Counted from the first letter of the stretch, positions 9,625 through 21,120 are shown. The stretch: DNA of 64,000 bases from Schistosoma haematobium (GCF_000699445.3 NC_067202.1:3894449-3958448); one strand, 5' to 3'. Made by a program: numbers and translations. Notes: generated by a model from the letters alone, not told the origin.

Positions 9625-9780
9625 GTTTCCTTCCACCACACACTATTATGTATGCTACTTAAGCTTGCAGATATAGATAGTATATAACACCAATCGAATG
9701 TGGAATGTCTGCGAGTAGAAGGTTGAGAAGATTGAACTAAAGATAAAAGAGTAGGAAACTGAAAACAATCAAGATAACAA
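9625..9780 (-). repeat. Repeat family E-like terminus
   Basis: CACCACACACTATTATGTATGCTACTT followed by TAACACCAATCGAATGTGGAATGTCTGCGAGTAGAAGGTTGAG, closely similar to 23145-23290. The piece holds the family E near-palindrome end. Confidence 0.5.
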
Positions 9781-9859
9781 CGTAAATGAAAGTGTGATAA
9801 CTTGTGGCCTTGTGCCCTATTAATAATGTAAAGTAATGATACCGCAAATTAGAGAACAG

Positions 9860-10320
9860 TGATTTATCGACTGTAATAATGACGCATATACTTATACGAG
9901 CAGTCTAGAGTTTCTATCGGTCTTGTTTCCTGTCTAGCCCTATCTGTTATGTTCAAAATACCAATCTCAGCCTCTGTTATATGAATCATGTATTTCAAGC
10001 ATACTGGGTTTATATACCAACCAAATAGACCACATTGTACCATAAAATAGGAAATGATATTTGTACAAGATTTAGCCAAAAGTGACTATGAATATGGGAG
10101 ACCGTAATTACTAAACTGGGCATAACTCAAGACCGGTAAATCATATAATAATAGTCTATGAGTTAAAATAAAGCTTATATCAAGAGAAACATGAATATGA
10201 ATAGTTTAGTTACTTAACAACTATGCAATAAGAATACATGTATCATATTGGTCCATGAATAGTTCTCAAGAGTTACCATTCATAATTCTCTCCAAGATAT
10301 AACAGAAGGAACAATCAAAC
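9860..10320 (+). repeat. Repeat family G copy
   Basis: Aligns by eye along most of its length with 27182-27650: TCTAGAGT...TCGGTC.TG.TTCCTG, AGACCGGTAAATC, AATAAAGCTTATAT, AGAGAAACATGAATATGAAT. It contains AATAAA but no open frame. Class unknown. Confidence 0.7.
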
Positions 10321-10539
10321 TTGTAAAGGACAGTCGAAAGAACATATACAAATGATGTATTTGATATATAATTTTTTACATTTTAACAAATAACTGCATG
10401 ATTGGGTATTCAATAATTGAGTTGCTCTTCTTCATCTGAATGTTTTTTCACAACATCACTATACATGCACACTTATTCCAAGTACAATTTTCCATTGTAT
10501 TATAAATCTATGATATCAAACGGTCACGACAAATAGATA

Positions 10540-10830
10540 TATACTTACTTACTTGCTTACTTACTTACTTACATCTGTTACTCCTCGTGGAAAAGCAAAG
10601 GCCGCCTATCAGTACTCTTCATCCAACTCTGTCCTAGACAATCATTTCCAGATTATTCCAGTTATTATTCATCATTTTCATAACTGCTCCTATTTTTCTC
10701 GACGTAATGTGTTCTTTGACCTTCCTCTTTTTTTGTGCTCCCCTACAGGATTTCAAGTTAGGGCTTGCCTCATGGTACAGTTTGATGATTTCCATAATGT
10801 ATGTTCTATCCATTTCCATCGTCTTTTATA
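10540..10830 (-). pseudogene. RTE-like LINE, 3'-end fragment
   Basis: The minus strand reads the C-terminal end of the RTE polyprotein and ends in the element's tandem TTAC/GTAA tail (10543-10570). Key text on + is TGTTACTCCTCGTGG next to the tail, as in other copies. Frames are broken. Confidence 0.75.
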
Positions 10831-10894
10831 TCTGTCTATTCATAATCATATGGAAAAAGAATAGATAATTAACACTTCATTAAAGAATGTATAA

Positions 10895-11270
10895 CATATT
10901 ACTTACTTACTTATGCCTGTTACCCCTAGTGGAGCATAGGCCGCCGACCAGCATTCTCCAACCCACTCTGTCCTGAGACTTCTATGTACCTAAATAAATG
11001 GTTTCTCTGGTTGTCAGAAAAGGCATCGGCCTCGTAACTTCCGAAGGAACTCCGCTTTCATCATGAGGCGTCATAGTTCTTCTAAATGAAGACCTTCTGA
11101 CTCCCAGGACAGAGTTTAAAAAGTTTGAATAATTTTTTCTGGTTAGCGTTTTTTTAGCGAGTTAGTTTTCTACGGGACGGGGACGCTAACCCCATGCCCA
11201 ACCCTCCTCCTTTATTCGGGCTTGGGACCGGCAGTAGCCCCCGGAGGGACTCCAGACGGAGTTATAACAT
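10895..11270 (-). pseudogene. RTE-like LINE, tail plus 5' segment
   Basis: Starts with TTAC repeats and TGTTACCCCTAGTGGAGCAT, then at about 10985 switches to sequence ending GGGACTCCAGACGGAG (11225-11262). Part of that (ACTGCCGGTCCCAAGC type) reappears at 19515-19610 near another RTE copy. This is a 3' end abutting a 5' non-coding segment, so it is internally deleted or a junction of two copies. Confidence 0.55.
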
Positions 11271-12040
11271 ATTGTCATTCTACAAATTTTGTTTTAATAT
11301 AAAAAAGTTGGCTATAAATTGAAAAATTTCTATTCTTTACACTTTCATTTATTCATGTTAACATTAATTTCTAGTTTAAGTAAGACAAAGTGATTTGCCT
11401 AAATTAAGTTTTATGTTTGATAATGATGATGGTGATGATGGTCACGATGGTGGTGATAATGATGGTGATGATGTTGGTGATGATGATGGTGGTGGTGGTG
11501 ATAATGATTTTGATGATGTTGGTGATAATGATGTTGTTGATGATGATGGTGACAACGTAGATGAGAACTTTTGAAATATAATTTTTTCGTGACAGAATTG
11601 AAGAGAACAGGGAGGTGGACAATATGATATTATTATGTAAACTGACAACTAGATAAGTTTATATATATAAATATGATTGTGTAAACATTGAAAGGATAAT
11701 TAATAGAACTGATTATATTGATGTTTTTATTACTATCGATATTGTCTTTGTTGTGGCTAATGATGTTGATGACAACAACTGACAAATATAACTTGTTTTA
11801 TCATAGTAATGAATAATTAACCTACGGTATTCTGATGCTTTTAGTTAATATGATGAATTGAACACAAAACTATGATTTATGTCTTTTTGGTTGATCACTG
11901 TCAACCCAATCGAAATTAATGATAGGTGTTGTTGTTAATTTTTTTATTAGAAGTTGATATATTATTCAATATTAGTAACGAAAAACATTAAAATTTTCAT
12001 CAAATCACATGGTTCCTCTAACTAGGCTTAATTGGCGAAT
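11271..12040. other. Spacer with GAT/GGT tract
   Basis: Includes a GATGAT/GGTGAT low-complexity tract at 11418-11550, from which several long frames arise. No exon recognised. Confidence 0.5.
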
Positions 12041-12044
12041 AATT

Positions 12045-12545
12045 ATTTCACTGATTGAAATCATGAGTCAATTGGAGCTAGACCACAGTGGAAACACTGT
12101 TTGACCGCCGCTTCGTCCCATTGTAGGATTCCTCAGTTGTGCCCTTCCAAGATCCCATCTCGCGAGATTTGAACCGAGAACGTATCAGTCTCGTGCCAGG
12201 CGCTTAACCAACTAGACCACTGAGCCGGCACCCGATGGTGTTGATGTCTAACTTCAACCAATCCACGAAGTTGTACCACCGTACACCATTGTCTTCAGTG
12301 AGTTGATATCTCACAACAGACCTGGTTGAACTCCACTGGTAACGGCTTCTCACCAGAACTCCAGGAGTATCTCTTGAATTCAGTCACTAGTGAGCAGAAT
12401 CTCGCGGGGTGCGGGATCGTGAATGCGCACTGCTGAAGAGTCCCACAGTAGTGCTTCCAGGTTTTCCATGTTGGTTTAGCTTCAATTGACCCATGATCTC
12501 AATCATTGAAGTTACTATAATATCCACAAAATCCCTTCTGATATG
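12045..12545 (-). mobile_element. SINE family B, inverted pair
   Basis: A minus-strand unit (12045-12395: tail, hammerhead, tRNA-like, 5' region through TCACTAGTGAGCA) is joined to a plus-strand 3' part (12400-12545) starting inside the tRNA-like 3' end (TCTCGCGGGGTGCGGGATCG). The minus hammerhead has GAAG instead of GAAA; the plus one has lost the GAAA segment. Confidence 0.7.
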
Positions 12546-13240
12546 AGTTAAAATAATCACAAAAAATATTAGACTTCTGTTTATTTTGATGTTTTTTCAA
12601 TAGACAATGTTAACTTTACAATCAAACTTTCCAGATATTCACTATAATCTTCTTCATTATTATCATTTTTATGGGTGATGACTTCATGATGTCATTCACT
12701 TTGTAACTTTCTCTCTCTCTCTCTCCCTCACTTTTATAAACATTTTAACTGTGAATACGAGGGGGTGAAGATGGGACACCCATTTGTACATACACACATA
12801 CACATATAGATACATATATAAATTGTGTAAAATTAGAAGGAAACGTTTAATCTAGATTCTCTGAATACTAGAATTTTAAAGTTCACATCCCGAACTTACA
12901 CTGGTTAAACAAATAGTGGGAGTTAGATGACCCTCAACGAATACAACGATTCATAAACTTCACCTAAGTCGGATATAATTCAGTTACAAATCAATAATTG
13001 TCCAATACTATGAAGTAATGGAAGTTAAAAATATCAACTAAATGATCCCAACTCAGTAGTCAAAAGGTTAAGTGTTCTCCTTGGACCCGGAGGTTCTGAG
13101 TTTTTTTTAGTTTTTTTTCCCATGACATTGTAAAATACTCTAATCAATAAATTCATTCAATAGATTCTACCGTTTTATAATTAAATTACTGTTTCTAATC
13201 GGATACAATATTTTTTCCTAAAATAAATAGCGTATGAATT
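12546..13240. other. Spacer, CT run and tRNA-like scrap
   Basis: A (CT)n run at 12709-12724 and a family B-like scrap near 13048-13100 (AACTCAGTAGTCAAAAGGTT). Nothing else identified. Confidence 0.45.
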
Positions 13241-13244
13241 TAAT

Positions 13245-13615
13245 ATCAGAATGAGAGTTTGTGAAAACTGTAGTAATTTAATAGTTGAATTCATGAGTTG
13301 ATTTAAGCTAAATCGCCATCATTAAAAACCTGGAAGCACTGAATGGCACATTCATTCTAGTATGGAACTCCTCAACAGTACACATACACGATCCCACAAG
13401 CGGAACTCGAATTAAGGACCTTCGGTCTCGCACACAAACGTTTAATCTTTAGACCACCGAACGGGCATCAAGCGATGTTAATGCCTAAATTCAACCAATC
13501 CACATAATTGCGCGACCGACCATCATTTTCTTTCGTTAGTAACTGCCTCATAACAGAACTGGTTGAACTCCACTGATCACAGCTTCTCACTAGGACTCCA
13601 GGAATAATTGTTGGT
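13245..13615 (-). mobile_element. SINE family B, full-length but diverged
   Basis: Minus-strand tail, broken hammerhead (TTGAGGA, GAAT), tRNA-like part and 5' region to CTAGGACTCCAGGAATAA. Many substitutions: an old copy. Confidence 0.7.
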
Positions 13616-13934
13616 ACAATAAAATGAAATGAAGAACCTTTAAATACTTGGAATAAATATCGGACACCATAGAATGAGGGAAATAATAATGTAAATAAAA
13701 CTCAGATGGTACGTTCAGTAGATCAAAGTATTTTCGATGCTAATCTACAGCATTTGTTAGTGTAGTATCCCATTGGAATCGTTATAGAGTTCAAACCAAA
13801 TTGTTGACCAGTGAATATAAGTTAACACAAAACATTTACATCATAAACTTAGTTAGCTTTTTAAAATAAAATTTATACAAAAGATATGTATAGATGGCCC
13901 ACAAATAATGCCCTCGTACGGACAAGAGTGGGGA
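13616..13934. other. Spacer, nothing recognised
   Basis: AT-rich; no coding or repeat signal found by eye. Confidence 0.4.
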
Positions 13935-14345
13935 TAGTCAGTTCTCCCTCTCCAAACACTCTCACACGGTCACCGCGTATACAATCACTGCCTTCTCGCA
14001 TCACGGGTGTTGTTAACAAAATTGAGAGGACGAAAAGAGAATGTCCGACGCTTTAATCAGGTTGATGGATATAGAGAATACACCTAGGGCAGTTGTCCAA
14101 CTCTGATTCCAAACCAATGGTGCACATAGAATCCAGGATCCTGAGGGAACAAATGAAGCACCAACCCACTGTCGGTCACCGGCTACCATGAGACTGCATC
14201 TCTTGACGTTGCTCCATCGCTTTGTGGATAAAACCTTTAGGTCGGAATACCACCTACTTCAGTTTGGGCACCCGGAAAGTATTGCAACCCACACACAAGT
14301 TAAGTGATTTATATGGCTCATATGTATTCGATGCCACCTTTTACC
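13935..14345 (-). repeat. Repeat family D copy
   Basis: Minus orientation; contains TGTTGTTAACAAAATTGAGAG, TCGGTCACCGGCTACCATGAG and the terminal ATTTATTTGCTCAAAG. Confidence 0.7.
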
Positions 14346-14714
14346 AATATTTATTTGCTCAAAGGGTTTATTATTGTTTAGAATATGAAATAGATAATAC
14401 TAAATAGTTTAATAGTAAAGCTCCATTCATTCATTCATTCATTCATTCAGTTTACTGAGTTCTTTGATGAACTGTCCATAAACAACAACAACACTACTGG
14501 CTAATTATTTTAATTCAATTAAAATTCATCAAACAATCTTAAAGATTCTTTGAATAATAAAAGAAACATACTGATTAGATTAGATGAAAGGTAAGATGGA
14601 AATATTAAATTGGATTAAATAAACAAAAACAACGGTTTAAGATATACACAACTTATGTTCAATCTGGAATCATTATATAGAAATTTGAGGAAAAAAGTTA
14701 TAACTCTATGAATA
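14346..14714. other. Spacer with ATTC run
   Basis: A short CATT/ATTC tandem run at 14427-14449; otherwise unassigned AT-rich DNA. Confidence 0.45.
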
Positions 14715-14940
14715 GTAGCTAACAGTGGAATTGAGGACATGCGTTTCATCTTATTTAGGACTCGTCAGTTGGATGTTACGGAATACCGGAATTGCAGTTC
14801 ATTCTGGGAATCGAACTCAGTATTGTTCGCCTCAAACATCATTTTTTTAATCAATTTTACTACTGGGTTTGTATCTCAGAGTGTACATCAACACTGGGAT
14901 AAAGATACGTGCAGATACCGAAAACCAAATGAAGTGGGAC
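14715..14940 (-). mobile_element. SINE family A (Smα-like), diverged
   Basis: Reverse-complement hammerhead at 14727-14779, then GAATCGAACTCAGTA (box B side) and a tRNA-like stretch. It is followed by a fragment with the sense GTACATCAACACTGGGAT motif, perhaps a fold-back. Confidence 0.6.
14727..14779 (-). ncRNA. Hammerhead motif (family A)
   Basis: Minus strand CTGACGAG, degenerate stem II (GTCC...AGAT), GAAACGCAT and GTC, followed by CTCAATTCC. The core and cleavage triplet are intact; stems I and II are weakened by substitutions. Confidence 0.55.
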
Positions 14941-14946
14941 GTGTCA

Positions 14947-15170
14947 TTAGATGGTGGTTGGAGGTAGTCGACAGGAAACCATGGAACCGGGTTTCATGCT
15001 ACTTGGCACTTGTTAGCAAGGTGTACCTGAAATCTTGAGAACTGGTGCTCCCTGGCGGATTCGATCTCGTGTCACCCAGCTTCACAGTCAGAAACGTTAC
15101 CACTGAGCTATCCGATCCGCGAACGACCTCCTGTAGGACTGAGATGTAATCACAATTGATTGATCACTAG
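14947..15170 (-). mobile_element. SINE family C, truncated
   Basis: ATTAGATGGTGGTTGGAGGT, hammerhead with a mutated core (CTAACAA), CTTGAGAACTGGTGCTCCCT, tRNA-like head (minus strand GATAGCTCAGTGGTAACG) and end near CAATTGATTGATCACTAG. Lies next to or inside the Smα-like fragment. Confidence 0.7.
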
Positions 15171-16174
15171 AAAACAACGTTTATCCCCTATTTTGAGACG
15201 TCTCATTCATGTCAGCTTTCATGACTCCACCAACTGGAACTGAATCTGAGACTTCTAGACTTCATGATGAGCACTTTATTTCAAGTTTAATTAACCAGTA
15301 ATCAACGATGTGCATGTTTAAATTCCAATTTGATTTATTCAAATGAAAAATACTTTAAACGTTCTATATCATATCAAAGAAACTGATGTGTTGGCAACAG
15401 AATGATAATGATCGTTTGTCTGCTTAGTCAAACATGTAAATAGTCTGACAGGTGTCAGATGAGTTATATATCCCCTTATCCTTATCATTAATTACTGATT
15501 GATTGTTCATTGTTATTGGATGGTGTCAGTTTTTGATATGGATATATATTTACGTTCTAGCCAGGCTAATCACATATTCCTGATCTGACTTGTGTTGAAG
15601 TCCTATAGAATAGACACTGGGAAGGAATTTAGTGTAGATATTCGTTCAAGGTAAATTAACATTCCATACGTGTAAACGTTGGAAAACCAACCGTTCAAAC
15701 AGAAACATCTACACATCTATCATTTTCTGTACACACACAAAAAAAAATAATTGTATACTCATAACTACACTTGTTCCGTGTTAATCTTAAAAGCTTGAAT
15801 CTATAGTAACCATATGATTTCTGTATGTATTGAATGTGTTGGGTAATCATAAATGAAATCAAACTCAGGGATTAAAAAGATTTAGATAAAAACCGTTGAA
15901 AGAAAACTCAAAAAAAATAATTTAAAATTTCAATATACAATGTTTAATTATTTGTTGCTAAGGAAGTCTGTTTACATTTAATGGGTTACTTTATGTGCTT
16001 TGATGAGTTCTATTCAACTATTGTTACTAGGCTTTTGTGTTTTATGTTAATGTTTTAATTATAAATTGAATTATTACATGGATGTTAAAGATAATTTCTT
16101 TAGTTTTCTTTTAAAATGTGTTTTCAAAATGAAAGAAACTAAACTGTTTTTTTCTTAAGTTTTATCTAAATCAA
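15171..16174. other. Spacer, no gene recognised
   Basis: About 1 kb of AT-rich DNA with no exon, repeat family or RNA gene that could be identified by eye. Confidence 0.45.
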
Positions 16175-16620
16175 AAAGGAGGTTTTGTGGAGATTGTAGT
16201 AATAGTTGATTTCATGAGCCGATGAAAGCTAAACCATAATGGAAAACCTGAAGGCACTGAATGGCTGCTTCATCCTAGTATGGGACTCCTTAGAAGTGCG
16301 CATCCACGATCTCGACTTGAACCCAAGATCTATCAGTCTCTCGCGCGAACGTTTAATATCTAGACCACTAAGTTGTGTTAATGTATAACTTCAACTAATG
16401 CACGAAATTGAGCGACATATCCACTATTGTCTTCAGTGAGTCACTATCTCACAACAGACCTGGCTGAACTTCTCACTAAAACTCCAGGATATACCTCTTG
16501 AAGCTAGTCACTAGTGAGCATATGTTGATTAGTATCAAAATTAGGTTTCGTGAAGATCGTGTTAATTTAATAATTGAATTCATGAATCGATTTATGTTAG
16601 ACCATTATAGAAAACCTAGA
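16175..16620 (-). mobile_element. SINE family B with head-to-tail junction
   Basis: Minus-strand monomer to GAGCATATGTTGATTAGTATCA, fused to a second tail (TTAGGTTTCGTGAAGATCGT to AACCTAGAAAA). This is the dimer junction expected for a multimeric or circular template. The hammerhead is damaged (CTAAGGA, GAAG). Confidence 0.7.
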
Positions 16621-16765
16621 AAATATGAATAATATTAACTTTTAAGAGGTAAATATTTTCTTACAGTTTAACCCATATTATTGTAAACTTTCATTATGAG
16701 AATGTTTAAAATTTGACAATAGGAATTTATGAATTAAAGTGAAATACTACTTATAACTAAGTTAT

Positions 16766-17175
16766 TGAGATTAGATGGTGGTTGGAGGTAGTCAACAAGA
16801 AACCCTGGGCACTGGTTTCGTGCTACTTGGCACTCGTCAGTCCTGCAGGAGGTCAGTCGCGACCCGAATAGCTCAGTGGTAACGTCTCTGACTGTGAAGC
16901 TGGGTGACACGGGATCGAATCCGCCAGGGAGAACCAGTTCCCTCAAGATTACAGGTACACCTTACTGACGTGTGCCAAACAGCATGAGACCCAGGTCCAG
17001 GGTTTCCTGTCGTCTACCTCCAACCACCATCTAATCTCAATATGTAGTCCACGTAATGTCGAGTCACCTAGACTGGTGGCCACATTGCAACATGGTCGAT
17101 AGCATTCGATCTGCACTAAATAGGGACTTGACACACATGGCATTGATCACCACGCAGTGATCAATCAATTGTGAA
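16766..17175 (+). mobile_element. SINE family C fold-back with 11-bp target-site duplication
   Basis: Left arm 16766-16836 is a reverse complement of the tail and hammerhead (GTTTCGTGCTACTTGGCACTC). The sense copy follows: tRNA-like part ATAGCTCAGTGGTAACG (16879-16895) with box B GGATCGAATCC, hammerhead near 16955-17010 (core CTGACGT, GAGA, so broken), tail ending CAATCAATTGTGA. AACTAAGTTAT flanks both sides (16755-16765, 17176-17186). Confidence 0.85.
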
Positions 17176-17264
17176 AACTAAGTTATATAAATATATAGTC
17201 AGTTATTTTCCCATTTTAAAGTTTATCCAATAAGCTTTGAATAAATTCACTCGGTATTGTTTGG

Positions 17265-17470
17265 CTTGTATCATCCCATTGAGGTTTAAGACTACAATTG
17301 ATCAGTCTGGATAACGTGATGGCGTTTGAAGCGAATAGTACTGGGTTCGAGTCCCAGAGTGAACATCAACTCTGAGATGCAGGTACATCTAGCTGACGAA
17401 TCCCAAATAGGACGAAACGCGCGTCCTGGATTCCACTGTTAGCCACTTTCCATCAGTGCTTACAAAAAGC
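17265..17470 (+). mobile_element. SINE family A (Smα-like)
   Basis: tRNA-like pol III region with box A-like TGGATAACG... and box B GGTTCGAGTCC (17344-17354), then ACATCAACTCTGAGATGCAG, hammerhead 17381-17434 and a 3' end at CCATCAGTGCTTA. The layout is that of the described schistosome Smα repeat. Confidence 0.8.
17381..17434 (+). ncRNA. Hammerhead ribozyme, Smα type
   Basis: Stem I AGGTACATCTAG pairs with CTGGATTCC; CTGACGA core; stem II TCC-CAAATA-GGA plus flanking bases; GAAA; CGCGCG stem III; GTC at 17423-17425 with scission predicted after 17425. All core positions are intact. Smα hammerheads are known to self-cleave in vitro (established for schistosomes); activity of this copy is inferred. 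Confidence 0.85.
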
Positions 17471-17756
17471 TTTGAATAAGCTATTAATTAATCTTGCATT
17501 CTTAATGGTTATTTATATACTAGCTACTTTTCTATTGGTTAATTTAGTTAGTTATTTTAATTAACCACTTGATCTAATTACATAATCTTTGAGATGAATA
17601 TCAATCTATTTGATTAAGTAATGGTGTGATCATTTGGTTTGTTAACTATCATTAATAAGCATTAGATTAAGGATTAAACTGAACTTTAAGATCATTTTCA
17701 ATAATTTTACAAAAAAGTAATCAAATTTTCGACTACAAAATTAATATCAAATGTAG

Positions 17757-18803
17757 TTGAGATCATACGGCGTGCCTCAGAAGATAGTCAATATTATACA
17801 GAGTTCATATGATGGATTACACTGCAAAATCGTGCATGGAGGACAGTTGACAAAGTCGTCCGAAGTGAAGACCGGTGTCAGGCAAGGTTGCTTACTCTCA
17901 CCCTTTCTCTTTCTCCTGGTGATCGACTGGATCATGAAGACGTCAACGTCTGAAGGGAAGCACGAGATACAATGGACATCTAGGATGTAATTGGACGATC
18001 TAGACTTCGCAGATGACCTGGCCCTTCTATCCCAAACGCAACAACAAATGCAGGAGAAGACGACCAGTGTAGCAGCAGCCTCAGCAGCGGTAGGTCCCAA
18101 TATACACAAACGGAAAAGCAAGATTCTCCGATACAACACAACATGCACCAATCCAATCACAATTGACGGAGAAGATTTGGAAGATGTAAAAACCTTTACA
18201 TATTTGGGCAACATCATTGGTGAATACGGTGGATCTGATGCAGATGTGAAGGCGCGGATCGGCAAAGCAAGAGCAGCATATTTACAACTGAGGAACATCT
18301 GAAACTCAAAGCAACTCTCAGTTAACCAACACCAAGGTCAGAACTTTCAATAAAAATGTCAAGACAGTCCTACTGTATGTGGCAGAAACCTGGAGAACTA
18401 CGAAAGCCATCATCCAGAAAATGCAGTTGTTTATTAACAGTTGTCTACGCAAAATACTTCAGATCAGTTGGCCGGACAATATTAGCGACAACATACTCTG
18501 GGAGAGAACGAACCTGATTCCGGCGGAGGAAGAAATCAAGAAGAAGCTCTGGAAGTGGATAAGACACACATTGAGGAAAGCACCCAACTGCGTCACAAGA
18601 CAAGCCCTCACATGGAATCCTCAAGGCCAAAGGAGAATAGGATGACCAAAGAACACATTACGACGAGGAATGGAAATAGACATGGGAAAAATGAACAGGA
18701 ATTGGATGTAACTAGAAAAGAAGGCCCAGGACAGAGTGGGTTGGAGAATGCTGGTCAGCGGCCTATGCTCCATTGGGAGTAACAGGCGTAAGTAAGTAAG
18801 TAA
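17757..18803 (+). pseudogene. RTE-like LINE, 5'-truncated reverse transcriptase with stops
   Basis: Frames read YGVPQKIVNIIQSSYDG, TGVRQGCLLSPFLFLLVID (RT block with RQGCxLSP), a TAA stop at 17988, then [14 protein letters not shown] (catalytic FADD), FTYLGNIIGEYGGSDADV, a TGA in place of Trp near 18301, and the C-terminal region to 18799 with a frameshift. It ends in GTAA repeats (18788-18808), the simple-repeat tail typical of RTE elements. Not functional as it stands. Confidence 0.85.
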
Positions 18804-18917
18804 GTAAACAGTTGAGGTCAAAGTCAAAAGCTGATTAGCTCGTTTTATTTGAAACCTATATGAGTAAAAGAACTGATTGAGACTATATAAGGAAAAAGGT
18901 AGAACAACAACTAACCA

Positions 18918-19120
18918 CCTTACTTACTTACTTACTTAATTACTTACTTACTTACTTACTTAATTACTTACTTACCTACTCACTTAATTACTTACTTACT
19001 TACTTACTCACTCACTCACTCTTACTTACTTACTTACTTACTTATTTATTTATTTACTTACTTACGTACTTACTTACTTACGTACTTACTTACTTACTTA
19101 CGTTCGCCTGTTACTCCTCG
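18918..19120 (-). repeat. Expanded TTAC/TTAA tail repeat
   Basis: Tandem CTTA/TTAC units with variants (CTCA, GTAC) over about 190 bp. It is the tail of the minus-strand RTE copy that follows, expanded as a microsatellite. Confidence 0.8.
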
Positions 19121-19640
19121 TGTAGTAGCATAAGCCGCTCACCAGAATTCTGCATCCAAATCTGTACTAGAAAATCCTTTCCAGTAGTTTCCAGTTGCTA
19201 TTCATCCTTTTCACATCTGATTCCGATTCACGATGTAGGGTGTTCTTTAGTCTTTCTCTTTTTCTTTTCTCTTTAGAACTCTAAGTTAGGGCTGGCCTTA
19301 TGATGTAGTCCGATGATTTCTGCAATGTATATTCTATCCACTTCCATCGTTTTTTCCTAAATTCCACTTCAGTTGGTAGCTGCTTTGTTCTCTTCCGTAA
19401 TGGGCTACTGCTGATGGTATGCCCGCTAGCGAACTTTGAACATCTTATGTAAACAACTGTTTATAAATATTTGATGATGGTTGTATTAGTTCCCCAAGTT
19501 TTTGCTCTACCTGTAGCTCTTTTAGAGTTACTGCCGGTCCCAAGCTCAGATAAAAGGAGGAGGTTTGAACGTGGAGTCGGCAACCCCATCCTGTAGAAAA
19601 CACTAACCCGGATAAACAATTTAAAAATTAACTACCTACA
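19100..19640 (-). pseudogene. RTE-like LINE fragment, 3' end and 5' segment
   Basis: 19105-19450 matches on minus the C-terminal coding part and GTTACTCCTCG end seen in other copies, with decay. 19500-19620 (GAGTTACTGCCGGTCCCAAGC...ACACTAACCCGGATAAAC) resembles the segment at 11150-11262. Same joined architecture as 10895-11270. Confidence 0.6.
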
Positions 19641-20044
19641 TAAATGTAAAAAGAAAAAAGAAGAAATTATTAATGAGAGTTTCACTAAAACCAATTCAAC
19701 ACATAACCATTGAATGATATTAGTTTAGTTTTTGTTTATAGTGAACCAGTATAATCAAATATTTCAATGAAATTTTATTGCCTTCTTCCGTGTTATCAAA
19801 AAGTTATACAACCATATGGAAAAGAAGAAGATTTCTGTAAAGCTTATTTATTATCAGAATGATGTTTGGTTGAGCTTTAAATGTGTTCAGACAAGCTCTA
19901 TGACAGTATACCGATACTTGGAAGAAGTAACAGTTTAGGGGGGGGCGGCAAGAGAGGAAACTTTAAAAGGTTTGAATAGATAGATAAATAAGTGTAAACT
20001 GTACATCATGCAATACATTCTCGGTCATGATTGAATATAAGCAT
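19641..20044. other. Spacer
   Basis: AT-rich; a G7 run near 19939. No gene or family recognised. Confidence 0.45.
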
Positions 20045-20165
20045 AAGATAAATAAAAGTTAGATTTTCAAGATTTGTGAATGGTGACTAATAGTGGAACC
20101 GAGTACGAGAGTTTTGTCCTAGTCAGAACTCATCAGTCGAATGTAATGTGTAACATATGCCTAAA
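20045..20165 (-). mobile_element. SINE family A fragment
   Basis: Minus strand: CTGATGAGTTCTGACTAGGAC then CAAAAC and CTCGTACTCGGTTCC. The core CTGATGA is kept, but GAAA has become CAAA and GTC is lost, so the ribozyme is dead. Confidence 0.6.
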
Positions 20166-20224
20166 ACAGATTGATTTATTCCAGCGATTGGGCAAGATTC
20201 CAGTAATCAATACAAACGAACTAA

Positions 20225-20550
20225 GTCATATTTTCATTAGTAATCAAACCATGATGTAGTGAACAGAACACGGATGGGGACAATCGAATTGTTACTCGAT
20301 AAAATAAAAAAACCATATAGCAACTCGTTAATTTGCGAAATATCAATCCATCATTTCAACCTAGAATGTTCCTGTTGCAAACATCAATCCATTGTCTCAT
20401 ATTTCATTATTCGTGCGTTTCCTTACAAATTACATTGTGTTCCCGCTCTTCCTTTCTTGATCTTCTCCCATCTTCTGCTGTCAGACATTACGTGTTTAAC
20501 TCGCGTCATATACTACTTATATCAATATAAGTAGCACGCACCACAATGCT
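20225..20550 (+). repeat. Repeat family E, well-preserved copy
   Basis: Runs from GTAGTGAACAGAACACGGATGGGG to a terminal near-palindrome CTACTTATATCAATATAAG with CACCACAATG. Almost the same as 49985-50275. No protein supported. Confidence 0.7.
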
Positions 20551-20714
20551 GATAAGGTTGGCTCAAATAACACAAAATGAGCAAAATGTCTTTCAAGGTT
20601 ATTTCGAACTATTTTTCTACTTCATTATAACCGATACTTTTATGTATTCAGTATGAGTTATTCATTGAAATATGGAGTAAAAGAAACATTTTATTGTTAA
20701 TTCATTTTGTATTG

Positions 20715-21120
20715 TTTGTTTGAATCTTCGCATTGATGCTTTGGACTGCAACTGATCAGTCACTTATTAGCATATGTGCATCCTGTGCGGGTTGCTTGAC
20801 TTGAAATGATATCGAGGTAATCCGTACGGGATGTACATATGCCAATAAGAGACTGACCAATTGCAGTCCTATACATCGATGCGAAGATTAAAACAAGAAA
20901 TAAAAATGAATTTACACGTCACATATTGCACAAACTAGTAGCTATTAGGACTCAGTAGAGATGTAGATAAAGTGAAGTGAACGGTACTAGGTTCGAGTCT
21001 CTGAGTGAACATCAACACTGAGATGCAGGTACATCCATCTGACGAGTTTCAGATATAACGAGATGTGCGTTCTAGATTCCACTACTAGCCACCATCTATC
21101 TTCGATCTTATCTTAAAGTT
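20715..21120 (+). mobile_element. SINE family A fold-back copy
   Basis: 20715-20795 is the reverse complement of the family A tail (ATCAGTCACTTATTAGCATA). It then turns and reads forward from about 20808 (ATATCGAGGTAATCCG) through CAATAAGAGACTGACCAATTG, head, tRNA-like box B GGTTCGAGTC and a decayed hammerhead at 21027-21082 (GAGA for GAAA). Ends near CTTCGATCTTA. Confidence 0.7.

Noticed and set aside
11404..11648. Minus-strand Ile/Thr- and Ser-rich frames
   Set aside because: Arise from the GAT/GGT low-complexity tract.
17777..18298. 173-codon minus-strand open frame
   Set aside because: Antisense to the RTE reverse transcriptase, which has clear motifs on the + strand.
18918..19100. CRISPR-like or telomere-like array
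   Set aside because: Simple TTAC tandem repeat without spacers; it is the RTE tail.
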